Of a DNA stretch of 64,000 nt, positions 45,776 through 57,611 are shown in pieces; the first letter of the stretch is position 1; each line of letters begins with the position of its first letter. The DNA lies in NCBI GenBank assembly GCA_024364735.1, contig JAGFNQ010004005.1, positions 1-64,000 on the forward strand, given 5' to 3'. The notes beneath the pieces are model-generated. The model saw only the letters and a program-made list of their open reading frames with translations, was not told the origin of the DNA and made no database searches. The translations under genes and the position numbers were made by a program. This stretch comes from Boesenbergia rotunda. Its lineage: Eukaryota > Streptophyta > Magnoliopsida > Zingiberales > Zingiberaceae.

Positions 45776-48008
45776 TGTTGATGCAGTCTGACCCTGATTG
45801 TTGTTTTAGTGTTGACACTGATTTAAGTTTTGATTTAAGTTTGGTTGAGCGAATTTGGGTTAAGTCCTAGTCGGGACTGGGCATGAAACTCTGGTGAGTG
45901 AAGCCAGGTCCTAGCTTGGGAAGCTAGGTTGGATGAAAGCCTGGTGAGTGAAGCCAGGTCCTAGCTTGGGAAGCTAGGTTGGTTAAAATCTCGGTGAGTG
46001 AAGCCGGGTCCTGGTGAGTGAAGCCAGGTGATGGAAATCCCGGTGAGTGAAGCTGGGTCCTGGTGAGTGAAGCCAGGTGATGTAAATCCCGGTGAGTGAA
46101 GTCGGGTCCGGGTGAGTGAAGCCAGGTGATGGAAATCCCGGTGAGTGAAGTCGGGTCCTGTTGAGTGAAGCCAGGTGATGGAAATCCCGGTGAGTGAAGT
46201 CGGGTCCTGGTGAGTGAAGCCAGGTGATGGAAATCCTAGTGAGTGAAGCTAGGTTGAAATCCTGATGAGTGAAGCTGGGTCCCGGTGAGTGAAGCCGGTT
46301 GACCGAAACCCTGGTGAGTGAAGCCAGGTCCTAGTGAGTGAAGCTAGGTTGAAGTCCCAGTGAGTGAAGCTGGGCACGGAGTCTTGGTCCGGGGGACTAT
46401 GAACGAGTCAGAGAAGGGTTGGAGGCTTGTTCTCATAACTTAGAGTGGGTTTGGCCTTGCCTGGATCGGTCTGGTGACCGATCAGCGATGACTGATCGGT
46501 TTGGTGATCGATCAGGGAGCACACAGTGAGGTTGGGAACCTACTGTGTGTCTCCTGATCGGTCTGGTGACCGATCAGGGAGCAGGCCGTTGCCTCGTTGC
46601 TTGGCTCCTGATCGGTCCGGTGACCGATCAGGGAGCATGCAGCTTCCTCACTGCCTTGCTTCTGATCGGTCTGGTGACCGATCAGGGAGCACTCAGTGAG
46701 TTGAGTTCCCCCGCTGATCAGCTCCTGAACGGTCTGGTGGCCGATCCACGACTTAGGATTTGATTTCCGCGGTTACTGTTCAATCAGACGTGGACCAATC
46801 AGGCTTGAGCCTGATCGGACAGGGAGCTACCTGATCGGTCTGGTGACCGATTAGGCCTCACTCTGATCGGTCTGGTGATCGATCAGGCTTGTGTCGCCGC
46901 GAGAGCTGGGAGTCCCAGCAAAGCGGTAGATTGGTCTGGTGACCGACCCACAATCCCTGGATCGGTCTGGTGACTGATCACTTTAATTCAAATTGCACTG
47001 TCAAACGCTCTGATCGCGTCTGACCGTATCTGATTCTCTGCATTTGATCCCTGATACTTGATTTACTGTGTAATATGTTGTGCTAATGCTCTGATTAAGT
47101 TGCAGGTGACAGGGAAGGATTCAAACACTCAAGGAGAGTCAATGGAGGCCTTTCCTTGGAGCAGGTTTGTCCGTTTTCTATCTCAGGTTGCAACGGACGC
47201 TGGCGCTGGCTGGAGCTGCTGACTGGGGCTGGTCTGAGGGAAGCTCAGAGAGTCCAGAAGAGCTCAGTGGTGGCTGGTGGTTGCAGGAGAGCAGCTGGAG
47301 GCTACAGTGAGATGTTGACCTGGCGCTTGTGGAGAGTGGATAAGCAGCGTGGTGGAGAAGAGCAGAGAAGAACTCTTGCTTCAACACAACTGGGGTTGCC
47401 TTGGTTTTCTACTGCGATTCTTGGTTGCGTGCTTGTGCTCTTGGCTGATCATCCACTCTTGAGAAAGCTGCTATGATCTTTGAAGCAACCATCCCTTGCT
47501 TGAGCACTTGGAGGAAGGAACAAGAGGCTTTGAGTCCAACAGCGAGAAGACACGAAGGAAGGGGTTCTTGCATGAGATCGTCGCTGGGTGGAGCTCGGAA
47601 GAAGCTTGCTGTGTTCTTGTCTGTGCTAAGTGCTAAGAAAGATCTTTCTTGTGTTTCATTGTGCTTAAAACTATATCCTTGGTTGAAACGCTGTGGAGAG
47701 ATTACTCTATCGAGAAGGAGGTTGCTTTCTATCTGGATCTTCCAGGGCTTGATCTGCCGACGATCAAGGGATCGCCCACCTTAAGGGCACGCCAAGGAGT
47801 AGGGGAAAGTTATCCCCGAACCTTGTAAATCCTCTTGTTAGCGTTCTTGTGTTTGCTCATAGTTTAGGGGTTAAGTTTTTTGCATATTCTGTTTTCACTA
47901 CTTCCGCTGTGCTACTAAAAGTTTGAGTGCAGAAAATCGATAAGTGACAAAGACCAAGTGTTTGGCTATATTCACCCCCCCCCCCTCTCTAGCCATCAGA
48001 GTTCAACA
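45776..48008 (+). mobile_element. solo Sirevirus LTR (2233 bp), GATCGGTC family
   Basis: It runs from TGTTGATGCAG to GAGTTCAACA, flanked by TTGGG (45771-45775; 48009-48013). It is the plus-strand equivalent of the LTRs at 11219 and 16911, with the hairpin minisatellite, about ten GATCGGTCTGGTGACCGATC palindromes (46460-46990) and the CACCCCCCCCCCTCTCTAGCC end. Confidence 0.95.
45880..46380. repeat. third copy of hairpin minisatellite
   Basis: Here the core reads TGAGTGAAG, with arms CCCGG/CGGG, CCTGG/CCAGG, CCTAG/CTAGG and CCCAG/CTGGG. Two units of CCTAGCTTGGGAAGCTAGG occur at the start. It is the reverse-strand counterpart of 12600-13015. Confidence 0.85.
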
Positions 48009-49384
48009 TTGGGCACTAAGACCTAGTGAGTGAAGCTGGGCACTAAGACCTGGTGAGTGAAGCTGGGCACGAAGACCTAGTTCGAGGAATTGGGCACGAA
48101 GTCCTGGCCAAGGGTTGGGCTCCAAAGACCTGGTTCGAGGAATTGGGTACGAAGACATGGCCAAGGGTTGGGCACCGAAGTCCTAGACTTAGGGTTTGGG
48201 CACGAAGTCTTGGTCCGAGGGATTGAGCAACTTAGCTAAGCGATGACTAAGGACAGAAGTAGAGACGGGTCGAGGTTTGGACGTCTCGAGATCCGAGAGT
48301 ATCGAAGGCTAAGCAAAAGTCCACCTGAATGGTGGCAACCGTCTCCTGAAAGGAGTAGGTGAAAGGCACGTTCCCGGGGGTGGGAACTTGCGTCGGTTCG
48401 ACCTAAAATTTCATGGAAATCCGAAGTCAGAACCAAGTCCTTAAGGTTAAGAATGTGTGTATATTTGCTTTGTATTTGTGTATCTTGTAGGTACCTAGAA
48501 TGGAAGACAAAGTAGGCAAACAACGGGGTTGGAACCCAGCCAGCTAGGTGCCCCCATTGAAGGGGGCGCCCTAAAGGAGCTAGGTGCCCCCATAAACTGG
48601 GGTGCCTCAGTCAAAGAAGGCAGAGTAGGTTTAGTCAAAGAAGGCAGAACAAGCTTCCATTCAAGCGCCCCCATCGATACAGGTGCCTTGGTTCAAAGCT
48701 GTATTTGCGGCTGCAAGTTCGAAGCAGAGATAAGCTTTGACTGGGGTCATTGAGGCGCCTGGGAGGTCCAGGGCGCCCTGGTCAAGAGGTTTATCTGCTG
48801 CTACGAGTTCGACGCGGAGATAAGATTTGACCAAGCCCTTTGAGGCGCCCCGGTGATCACAGGCGCCCTAATGAAGCCTATAAAAGGGGCTTCGACCCCA
48901 AGGCTCAAGACACAACTTCCAGAATTATTCTGAGCACTCCAAACAGAAGAAACGCGCTAACGACGAAGCTCTGCGACCAAGGAGGCTCCGGGAGGAAGTG
49001 CGCAGCACTTCGAGATTCTGATTGGCCGAGTCTTCGACTCTTTTGGTTTGAATTTATTTTCCGCAATCAATTTTAATCTATCTTTGTGATTGCAACTGTG
49101 CACTGTAAGATGGGTTTCTCCGCCTCCGGAAAGTCCGAAAATGAGACCAACGGTGGACGGGCGTTCCCATACTTAGGCCTTGGATGTACTGACCCTGGGG
49201 GGTTGGGAACCAAGTAAATCCCGTATGCATTTTGTGTTGTCGTTATTTTCGTTCTTTCTATTTTCTGCTGCATTAACGCTCTGTCTAGAACGAACATTCG
49301 ATCGAAAGTTTCCGAGAAAAGTTAAAGTCGATATTCACCCCCCCCCCTCTATCGACGGCACAGGTCCTACAAAAAATGGTTTGG

Positions 49385-49795
49385 ATATGAGATTCAGTAT
49401 CCAATACACAAATGAGTAAAAGAAAATAAACAACTCCCATCCAAATGAACACATAATAAATTGAACACTTGTTAGTGTTTGTATCTAAGATCAAAAGAAT
49501 GTTTAGCATGAGTTGGAGTCTAAAGTAAATGTTAAGAATGTAGAGCAATATGATAGAAAACATGAGGAGACAGAGTACAAGAAATGACAACTCCAAAATT
49601 CTTATTTATGATGGTCAAATGGATGAAGAAAATATCCCTCAGCCCATGGAGATAGTTATGGCATATGCAAGAAATTTCCAGAACCAGACTTATTCTTCGC
49701 TTTAAGCTAAGATTTTGGAAACAACATATGTAACAGATAATAGATATTGGGTCTAGAAGACCAAGAAAAGTAGAAGTTGTCTATCATTTTGCATC
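49385..49795. repeat. tandem host repeat, copy 1
   Basis: About 410 bp from the AATGAGTAAAAG motif to CATTTTGCATCAA. Copies 2 and 3 lie at 54996-55277 and 55278-55681. It has no known identity. Minus-strand frames in it are hydrophobic but are not preserved outside the copies. Confidence 0.75.
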
Positions 49796-50481
49796 AATGT
49801 AATTGCCCCCTTTTAGCATTTCCAAGCTGACAAAATATCATATATATGCTAAAGAGGCATTTTGCATCATTTTGTAAAAGGTTTGGGGCAAATTGTCCAC
49901 TTCCGAGAGGGCCGACTGAAAGAACTTTGAGTTTTCTCCTAACCACATGAATTCTAGAAATAAAATAAGAACTCAAAAGAAAAAACACAAGATATATGAA
50001 TATGAATCTATTGTTTCTTCAAATCATGGCATAACAAGAATAAAAGATATAAACCGAAAGATAAAAAACCTAATTGAAGAGACATTGTCCTTATCGTAGT
50101 ATCGTCAGCTTGATACCTGTGGAAGGGGATGCAGCGGAAAGAAGGAGGAGGATCTTCCTAGGGGCTTAAGGTTGACGGTGCTGTAACATTTTTTGTCAAT
50201 GAGGAACAAGAAACTAGGTCAAGATGGATGTCGTAAATCCTTGGGGACCTCCCCTTTATATAGAAATCCAATCTGTTATTAGCCCATAGATAATAACAGA
50301 TTAGCCTAAAGGGTTCTATACATTAAACCCGCATTCAATAATTCGAAGCCTAATAAACATAAGTTAGATCACTTTAAAAAAAAAGTTAGATCACTTTAAG
50401 GGCTCAGATTATATTTACATGTGTAACTTACAAATAAGTTCACCTAATAGGGATAATAATATTCAACAATCTCCCACTTGG

Positions 50482-51018
50482 ATTATATGTGAGTTGGATA
50501 TTAAATATAAGTAAAACTTTAGTTAATATCAAATTTTATGGGTACAAAATACCCCTATAAATAATCTGGTCCATTAACTTCATTGGTATATGACTAAAGA
50601 GGTTATAACTACTACATACAATCGTAACAAGCCCCAACAACAATCACAATACCAATGTCATTGACGACATAGATCAAGATGCGGATGTATAGAGTGAAAA
50701 TTACATGAAATGTGATCAGTACATGTTAATTTCCAACTGGTCCAAAGTGACCCAAAAGAGTATGATTATATTTGCAAATACCTTATGCTAAACTGCAATA
50801 GTAAATTATGATCCAAACTTTATGATTCCAAAAGAAATCTATATTATATTTAAAAATACCAAATGCTAAACAGCAGCAGTAAATCATGACATCGTATTCA
50901 GAGTATCAAATAAACATATGAATTCCCATTAATATTTTGAACCTTAAGTACGTACAATAATCAAAATAAAATATTTATCTTTATTAACATAGAGCAATAA
51001 AATAAATATAGACTCTCA
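50482..51018 (-). other. copia 3' non-coding region
   Basis: AT-rich sequence between RNase H and the purine tract. No coding sequence is seen. Confidence 0.6.
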
Positions 51019-51312
51019 CTAGATGAGTTCTTCTCCCATAAGAAGAATTCCCATATCCATAACATGCGTATGAAACACCTTAGGTACCAAGCCTTTGGTG
51101 AGTGGATCGACCAACATGGAATCTGTGCTGATGTGCTCTATCATGATTTGATGACTCTGAACTCTCTCTTTAACAGCTAGAAACTTAATGTCAATGTGCT
51201 TGGACTTCGATGAACTACGGTTGTTCTTGGCATAAAGTTTTGCAGCTTTATTATCACAGTAAATTCTTAGTGGCCTATCAATGTCATCAACGATATACAA
51301 TACTATGATCAA
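51019..51312 (-). pseudogene. copia RNase H C-terminus
   Basis: The frame encodes IYCDNKAAKLYAKN, SKSKHIDIKF, and DSMLVDPLTKGL, typical of the C-terminal half of copia RNase H. Stops interrupt the frame upstream (51313-51420). Confidence 0.85.
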
Positions 51313-51817
51313 GTTTTATAGCTAAATCCCATGAGTGGATGCTTCATAATATGCTACCAATTCTGCCTCCATAGTAGATGTGGCTACTAGCATCTGCTTG
51401 ACGGTCTTCTAAGATATAACCTCTCCAGTAAGCACGAAGATATAGCCTGAAGTGGACCTCTTGTTATCTAAGCATCGATCAAAATCGGAGTCTGAATAAC
51501 CATCATCTCCAGGTGATTTGACCTCCGATACATGAGCATGTGTCTTTTAGTTTTTTTGCAAATACCTTATCACTCTTTTAATTGCTTTCTAATGTGACGG
51601 TCTTGGGTTATTAACATATTTGCCTAAGATCCCAACTATAAATGCTATATTTGGTCGAGTGCAAACTTATGCATACATGAAACTTCCCACTACTGACGCA
51701 TTTAGGAATTGTTTCATCTCCTTTATTTCAAGTTCAAGTCGTGGACACTGCTGCAAACTGAACTTGTACCTCTAGACACAGGTGTGTCACTAGGTGTACA
51801 GTTCTGCATGTCATATC
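51313..51817 (-). pseudogene. copia RT-RNase H connection, decayed
   Basis: Pieces of RT and RNase H can be followed across several frames, for example around 51440-51560 (SDSDFDRCLDNKRSTSGYI), broken by stops and shifts. Confidence 0.7.
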
Positions 51818-52336
51818 TTATAAGCACCTTCTTAATATAGGTCTGTTATGAAAGTCTAGAATGTCTCTTGAATGATCACGATAGATCTGAATGCCTAGAA
51901 CAAATGATGTTTCACCAAGATCTTTTATTTCAAATTTACCAGATAGAAATGACTTAGTTTCATGTAGTAGACCTTTATTATTGCTCGCAAGCAATATATC
52001 ATCCACGTACAGAACAAGTATAATAAACTTACTCCCATTGAACTTGACATATATGCACTGATCAACGGGGTTCTCTTTAAATCCGAATGAGGTAACCAGT
52101 TGATCAAATTTCCGGTACCATTGACGGGACACCTGTTTTAAACCATAAATGGACTTCTTCAATCTACATACTAGGTGCTTTGAGTTTGAGGACTCAAAAT
52201 TTTCTAGTTGCACTATATATATAGACTCTTCTATGTCTCTATTGAGGAATGCAATCTTTACGTCCATTTGCTGTAGCTCCAAATAAAAATGAGCTACAAG
52301 TGTCATAATTGCCCTAAAGGAGTCTTTCATCGACAC
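51818..52336 (-). pseudogene. copia reverse transcriptase fragment
   Basis: The 172-codon frame has QQMDVKIAFLN, YGLKQVSRQWYRKF and the catalytic YVDDILLAS. It lacks the N-terminal fingers in frame; these continue upstream in other frames. Confidence 0.9.
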
Positions 52337-53159
52337 AGGTGAGAAAGTCTCCTTATAATCAATGTCTTCCTTCTGAGTGAATCCCTTGGCAATAAGACGA
52401 GTCTTATACCTTTCAATATTGTCTTTTGAATCCCTCTTGGTTTTAAATATCCTTTAAAACCAACGGATTTTAAACCTTTAGGCAGTTCGACAAGTTTTCA
52501 AACGTCATTGTCTGCTATAGACTCTAACTCTTTTTACATGACATTAATCCACCTTTCAGGATTAGAGCATTATTTGACTTCTTGGAAAGATGTAGGATCA
52601 CTTTCCAATCCTATATCAAAATCATGCTCTTGGATATAACCATAATCACAAGAATTAGTGCTTCTCCGTTCCCTTGTGGATCGCCTTAAGGGCACTTGTG
52701 TTTAAGGTGGTCAAGGTACTTGCTCATCAATATGAGACAATATCTCAATTTCAGTGGTAGGCTCCTCCAATTGCATTGGAGATGTCATGAGAATATCTTG
52801 GTTCACTACACTTACTAATGTACAATATCTATAATGTGTGGTATGGTAACCATACCACTACTGATCACACTAGTAGTGATCATAAGAGGATCGTCAATGC
52901 TTTTTTCAAAAAATACTTTCCTGATTTTATTACTCCCACTGTCCTCAATGAATTTACATTTTTCGTTTCGAAGAAGGATCTATTAGAGGGATCATAAAAT
53001 TTATACCCCTTCGATTTCTCAGAGTAACCTACAAAATTGCAGCTAACAGTTCTTGAGTCAAATTTCTTTTCATTAGGCTTGTAAGGTCTAGCCTCAGTTG
53101 GACAATAACCTCCAAAAATACTTTCCTGATTTTATCGCTCCCACTGTCCTTTCATTACC
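52337..53159 (-). pseudogene. post-integrase region, integrase deleted
   Basis: Minus-strand pieces (CPTEARPYKPNEKKFD, then a GYKFYDPSN stretch) are the segment that normally follows integrase. Gag sequence abuts it at about 53150. A ~36-bp direct repeat (AATACTTTCCTGATTTTAT and following bases) occurs at 52910-52945 and again at the junction, 53114-53150. Confidence 0.7.
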
Positions 53160-53764
53160 CCTTTGATTTGATCGCACTAGCAATTTGCTTTCCTTTTCCT
53201 TTGTTATTGATTCTCTTTCGCTTCTTGCTCGTATTTTGAGAACCAAATACTAAGTGAGTACTTTTAGATGTCTCAATCTTCAATCTCCCCTCCTCTTGCA
53301 TGTGTTAAGCAATAAACTTATTCAATGTCTATTTTTCCTTTTGAGTATTATACGATATCATAAAAGAAGTGAACTGTGCAGGCATACTCTCAGACATATC
53401 GAGTTTTAATGCTTTCAGACTTGTCGCTATATTGGACATCTCCATAATGTACTCCCTTATGTTTCCTTTACCACTGTACCACATGATTACCAACTTCGTA
53501 AGAAGTATGTTAGTTTCGACCTTTTCATTTGAGGTGAATCGGTCTGCCAGATGGTTAAGGAAACTCCTAGCATCTTCTCTCTGTGAGTGAGCCCTTTATT
53601 TGTGTCAGTATGAAAAGTTTCATGATGCTTAGACTCATGCGATTTGATTTCTCCCACAGCTGAAATTCAGCCCTTTGCTCTATAGTGCTAGCACTGGTCA
53701 AAGGTGCAGGGAGATCATTCCTTAATGCATAGTATAAGTTCATACAGCCTAAGACTACAATCAC
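53160..53764 (-). pseudogene. copia gag remnant (UBN2 type)
   Basis: Pieces include the ALRNDLPAPLTSASTIEQRA opening, WEKSNRMSLSIMK, FMISYNTQKEK and a basic tail (SKKRKRINNKGKGKQ). There are stops at TAG and TAA positions and a frameshift near 53570. No zinc knuckle is seen. Confidence 0.82.
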
Positions 53765-54667
53765 GTATTCTTTTCATTTAGTAAAATTCGAACTATTTAA
53801 TGTTGGGATGTTATTAATGCTAGTAGTAACAGATTGTACTGAAATTAAAGAGAAAAATTTATTTAAGCTCACGATTTAACTAAAGCTAAGAACATATAAA
53901 CAAATAATAATGTTATGCAAATAAATAAAATTTAAATACATATGAATGGACTCCTTATGAGATATCAAAAATAATATTATATTTTAATCTATGGATTAAA
54001 ATATAATTTATTAGCAGTACTCTCTGATATAACTCAAACTTTAATTGGCCACATAATATGTCTTCCTTTGGGTCGATCCATTGTGCGCGTAATATAAAAC
54101 TTTATATAAGTTATATATTTTGGTCCATAGCTTACAACAACTTTAATCTGCTACGTAATATGCCTTCTTTTGGGCCGACATATTTTGTGCATGATCAAAA
54201 CAAAAAAAATCATTTAATAGTTGTAAGCTATCTTAAACATATATCTAGCATAAAAGTAACCTTCCTTTGGGTCGATTACTCTTAGCATAGATGTACGTCT
54301 ACCAACATAAATTACACTAAATCTACCTAAGATGCTTTCCTTTGGGCCGATATAATAGTTCAACTTAGTAGCACGTTGTGTAAATAGACAAAAAAAAATT
54401 AAGTGATTCGAATCCTGATCATGTCTTTTTTTAAAATAAATAAAAAAACATGTCCTAATTTCTATAAGAAAAAAAACTTAGTTTTCTTTAAAACAATGGT
54501 AATAATCATTCTTCATGTTTTATCGTGTTCTTCATGAAAATATGATAAAATTTGAAAAATAAATCTATTCTAGAATTTTTTTTTTTCTTATATTTCCGAT
54601 GATTTAAAAATTATATTATGCTAGAAAAACATGATCTAGCATATAAATAATAAATCGATGAAAAACT
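53765..54667 (-). other. copia leader region
   Basis: AT-rich sequence with four spaced CCTT(C)CTTTGGGTCGAT-like motifs at about 54063, 54165, 54260 and 54340. No coding sequence is supported. Confidence 0.6.
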
Positions 54668-54995
54668 TGTCTTTATCGTAGTGTCGTCGGCTTGATCCCT
54701 ATGGAAGAAGATGCAGCGAAAAAAGAAAGAGGATCTTCCAAGGGGCTTAGGATTGATGGTGCCGTAAAATTTCTTGTCAATGGAGAATAAGAAATTAGGT
54801 CAAGATGGATGCCCTAAATTCTTGGAGACCTTCCCTCATATAGAAATCTGATTGGCCTAAAAGGTTTTATACATTGAACCCACATCCAATAATCCGAAAC
54901 TCAATCAACATAAGTTAGATTACTTTAAGAACTCAAATTGTATTAATGTGCAACTTACAAATAAGTCCGCCTAATAAGGATAATAATATCCAACA

Positions 54996-55277
54996 TCAAT
55001 GACCAATGCACAAGTGAGTAAAAGAAACAACTCCCAACCAAATGAACACATAATACATTGGACACTTGTTAGTGTTTGTATCTAAGACCAAAAGAATGTT
55101 TAGCATGAGTTGGAGTCTAAAGTAAATGTTTAGAATGTAGAGCAATATGATAGAAGACATGAGGAGACAGAGTACAAGAAATGGCAACTCCAAAATTCTT
55201 GTTTATGATGGTCAAATGGAAGAAGACAAATATCCCTCAGCCCATGGAGATAGTTATGGCATATGCAAGAAATTTCC
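54996..55277. repeat. tandem host repeat, copy 2 (short)
   Basis: It starts ACCAATGCACAAGTGAG and ends GCAAGAAATTTCC, where copy 3 begins. It lacks the last ~125 bp of the other copies. Confidence 0.8.
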
Positions 55278-55681
55278 TATTGACCAATGCACAAGTGAGT
55301 AAAAGAAAAAAAACAACTCCCAACCAAATGAACACATAATAAATTGAACACTTGTTAGTGTTTGTATCTAAGACCAAAAGAATGTTTAGCATGAGTTGGA
55401 GTCTAAAGTAAATGTTTAGAATGTAGAGCAATATGATAGAAGACATGAGGAGACAGAGTACAAGAAATGGCAACTCCAAAATTCTTGTTTATGACGGTCA
55501 AATGGAAGAAGACAAATATCCCTCAGCCCATGGAGATAGTTATGGCATATGCAAGAAATTTCCAGAACCAGACTTATTCTTCGCTTTAAGCTAAGATTTT
55601 GGAAACAACATATGTAACAGATGATATATATTGGGTCTAGAAGACCAAGAAAAGTAGAAATTGTCAATCATTTTGCATCAA
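55278..55681. repeat. tandem host repeat, copy 3
   Basis: A nearly identical restart of copy 2, continuing to GCATCAA, where the gypsy LTR begins. Confidence 0.8.
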
Positions 55682-56450
55682 TGAGCCCTGAGGCTAACTC
55701 GGGGTTCGATTCTCAATTATGACGTATTCATAAAAAAAATTCTCTAAATGAAATACGTAATTGATAGGGATAAGTAATCTAGGGAGGATACATGACACGG
55801 AAAAACTACATGGCAGTGCTGACCAGACCGAAAAGTAGAACCACGAGGCTAACTTGGGAGAATGGAGGAAGGTTCCCAAGACCAGACCAGGAAGTAGAAT
55901 CCTGAGACTAACTTGGGAGAATGGAGGAAGGTTTTCGAGACCAGACCAGGGAGTAGAACCCCGAGACTAACTCGGGAGAGTAGAACCCAAAGAGTAGCTC
56001 AGGAAGAAGGAATCAGGCTGTAAAGAGCTTTAGGCACCTCCCATTCAAAATAGGAAATACAGCAGATAATTATTGCTTGTAACGTATGGTAATAATGGGC
56101 GTAATGGTCGTGGTGGCCGTTATCGGTCTTCCAGAGAGGAGAACAACTGTCAGATAACCAATGACCATTAAACGTGGAGGGAGGTGGAGACGTGCAAGGA
56201 AAGGACATCAAGTATATAAGGTGCTTTGACACCCAGGTAAAAGAGAGAATGGAAAACTCTAACACATTTATTCCTCATTTTTTCTTCCTACAAGTGAGAT
56301 TTCTGACTTGAGCGTCGGAGAGGGCTCCACCGAAACTCCTGCCGGTATATCCCCTTTATGCTCATGTTGATTTCGCAGGCGTAAATGTGCTCCTCTCACC
56401 CTCGGTTGTGTTGTGGTGACTCGTCATTCCCATCGTTCACTTCCGGAACA
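55682..56450 (+). mobile_element. 5' LTR of Tat-type Ty3/gypsy (769 bp)
   Basis: It runs from TGAGCCCTGAGG to TTCCGGAACA and is followed four bases later by the primer site. Three tandem copies of GACCAGACC...GTAGAA..CGAGACTAACT lie at 55820-55980. A TATA-like TATATAAG is near 56214. Confidence 0.8.
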
Positions 56451-56454
56451 AGTT

Positions 56455-56471
56455 TTGGCACCGTCTGTGAG
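56455..56471 (+). other. gypsy primer-binding site (tRNA-Arg type)
   Basis: TTGGCACCGTCTGTGAG differs slightly from the TGGCGCCGTCTGTGG form used by Tat-type gypsy elements. Confidence 0.75.
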
Positions 56472-56503
56472 AAAGTAGTTTAAGCACCAGAAGGAACATT
56501 GTG

Positions 56504-57606
56504 ATGGCGGAACTAGAAGGACAACCTATCATTTTAACACAGGAGAAGTTCGACCGCTTAGTCACCAATGTCGTACGAGGAGCGCTGACATCCCAGCGAG
56601 CAGTGCCAACACAGCCTGAGGCTCCAAGGGTGTTTTCCTAGTATAATCAGACCTGAAGATCCATCACGCCGTCGGGAGCGCCGGTAAAGGTAGCACCTGG
56701 ACATAGGCGAGATTCCATAGGAGAGATGGAGAAAGCACATTCCGCATCCTTCAGTGATTTGCGAAATAAAGAAGGACAAGAAAAGAGCGAACTAGCAAAG
56801 GTCATCCCAAGGTCCATATCTACGCCTTTCACTCAGGACATTGTAGTTGATCATATGCCGAAACAATTTTGTGGTCTGAAAATTGCTGACTACGATCGGA
56901 AAATGAATCCAGAAGACCACATCTACAAGTTCGAAAATGCGACTTTGTTGCACCAATATACAAATGGTGTGAAGTGTCGGGTATTTTTTAACACGTTATT
57001 AGGAGCAGCGTCGAGGTGGTTTTAGAGGTTGCCGCTAATTTCGATAAATTCTTTTTTAGAGTTTAAAACTATCTTCCCACATCACTTCGTCAGCAGCCGA
57101 CGATATCAAAATACGACATTAAATCTTTTCGCCCTAAAATAGAAAAGCAAAGAGCCGCTGAAAGATTATATTCAACGATTGAATCGAGTAACGCAAGATG
57201 TGTCAAGCGCTACTTCCGAGATCCTCGTTAGTGCCTTCACGCAGGGACTTTCCGAAGGAGATTTCTTCTGATCGCTAGTGAAGAAACCACCAGCAAGCTT
57301 CGATGATCTATTGGGCGGTCGGTCAAGCATGTTAATGTGGAAGAGGTGCAGCACGCCCGTTAACGAGATGCGACAGGAGTCCCTATCCAAATCTCGATAT
57401 GATATGAAAGGAGGGAACCACCCGCTCCAGCCTGAGCAAAAGACCCTCGCTCTGGTAAGGATTACTGGAACGGCAAGAAGAAGTTGGTAGAGACCATCGA
57501 CACTAAGGGACCTAAACATCCGAAGAAGTATTGCAATTTTCATGGTAGTACCACCCACTCCACGGAGGAGTGTTATACTCTGAAGAAAAAGAGATCCAGG
57601 GAGGCA
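56504..57606 (+). pseudogene. gypsy gag, decayed
   Basis: Starts MAELEGQPIILTQEKFDRL and contains the retrotransposon-gag domain (PEDHIYKFENATLLH, AASRWF) and, in other segments, EFKTIFPHHF and LKDYIQRLNRVTQ. Stops occur at 56639, 57023 and further on. A solo LTR is inserted at the end of this portion. Confidence 0.85.
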
Positions 57607-57611
57607 GATAC

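Larger units (their letters stand above)
37995..49371 (+). mobile_element. non-autonomous Sirevirus, full length
   Basis: Two LTRs of about 1.52 kb (once later insertions are set aside) bound an internal region with primer site, gag zinc knuckles, an acidic repeat frame and a long non-coding part, but no protease, integrase or RT. It is flanked by AAAAA at 37990-37994 and 49372-49376. Each LTR contains one solo LTR of a different family, so this element is older than both. Confidence 0.9.
45607..49371 (+). mobile_element. 3' LTR, split by a solo LTR
   Basis: Pieces 45607-45775 and 48014-49371 match the 5' LTR. The first bases are TATTGG instead of TGTTGG. It ends GGTCCTACA and is followed by the AAAAA target duplication. 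Confidence 0.9.
49796..54995 (-). mobile_element. decayed minus-strand copia (TNT1-like)
   Basis: Gag, post-integrase, RT and RNase H remnants are in copia order on the minus strand, followed by a purine tract (CCAAGTGGGAGA, 50470-50481) and LTR start. LTR-like copies are at about 50086-50468 and 54668-54995 and share TTATCGTAGTRTCGTC and related segments. The whole is inserted in the tandem host repeat, with TCAA on both sides. Sequence 49796-50085 has no match at the right and may be the outer part of one LTR. No primer site was found. Confidence 0.75.

Noticed and set aside
46545..46763. Repetitive frame LLIGLVTDQGA in the solo LTR
   Set aside because: It is a translation of the GATCGGTCTGGTGACCGATC palindromes and not a protein gene.
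54996..55479. Hydrophobic minus-strand frames (MELPFLVLCLLM...) that look like small membrane proteins
   Set aside because: They lie in the tandem host repeat, differ in length and ending between copies, and have no recognisable family. The hydrophobic look follows from AT-rich composition on that strand.
55690..55705. GGGGTTCGATTCTC as a tRNA B box in the gypsy LTR
   Set aside because: No A box lies at the right distance and no stem pairing supports a tRNA.
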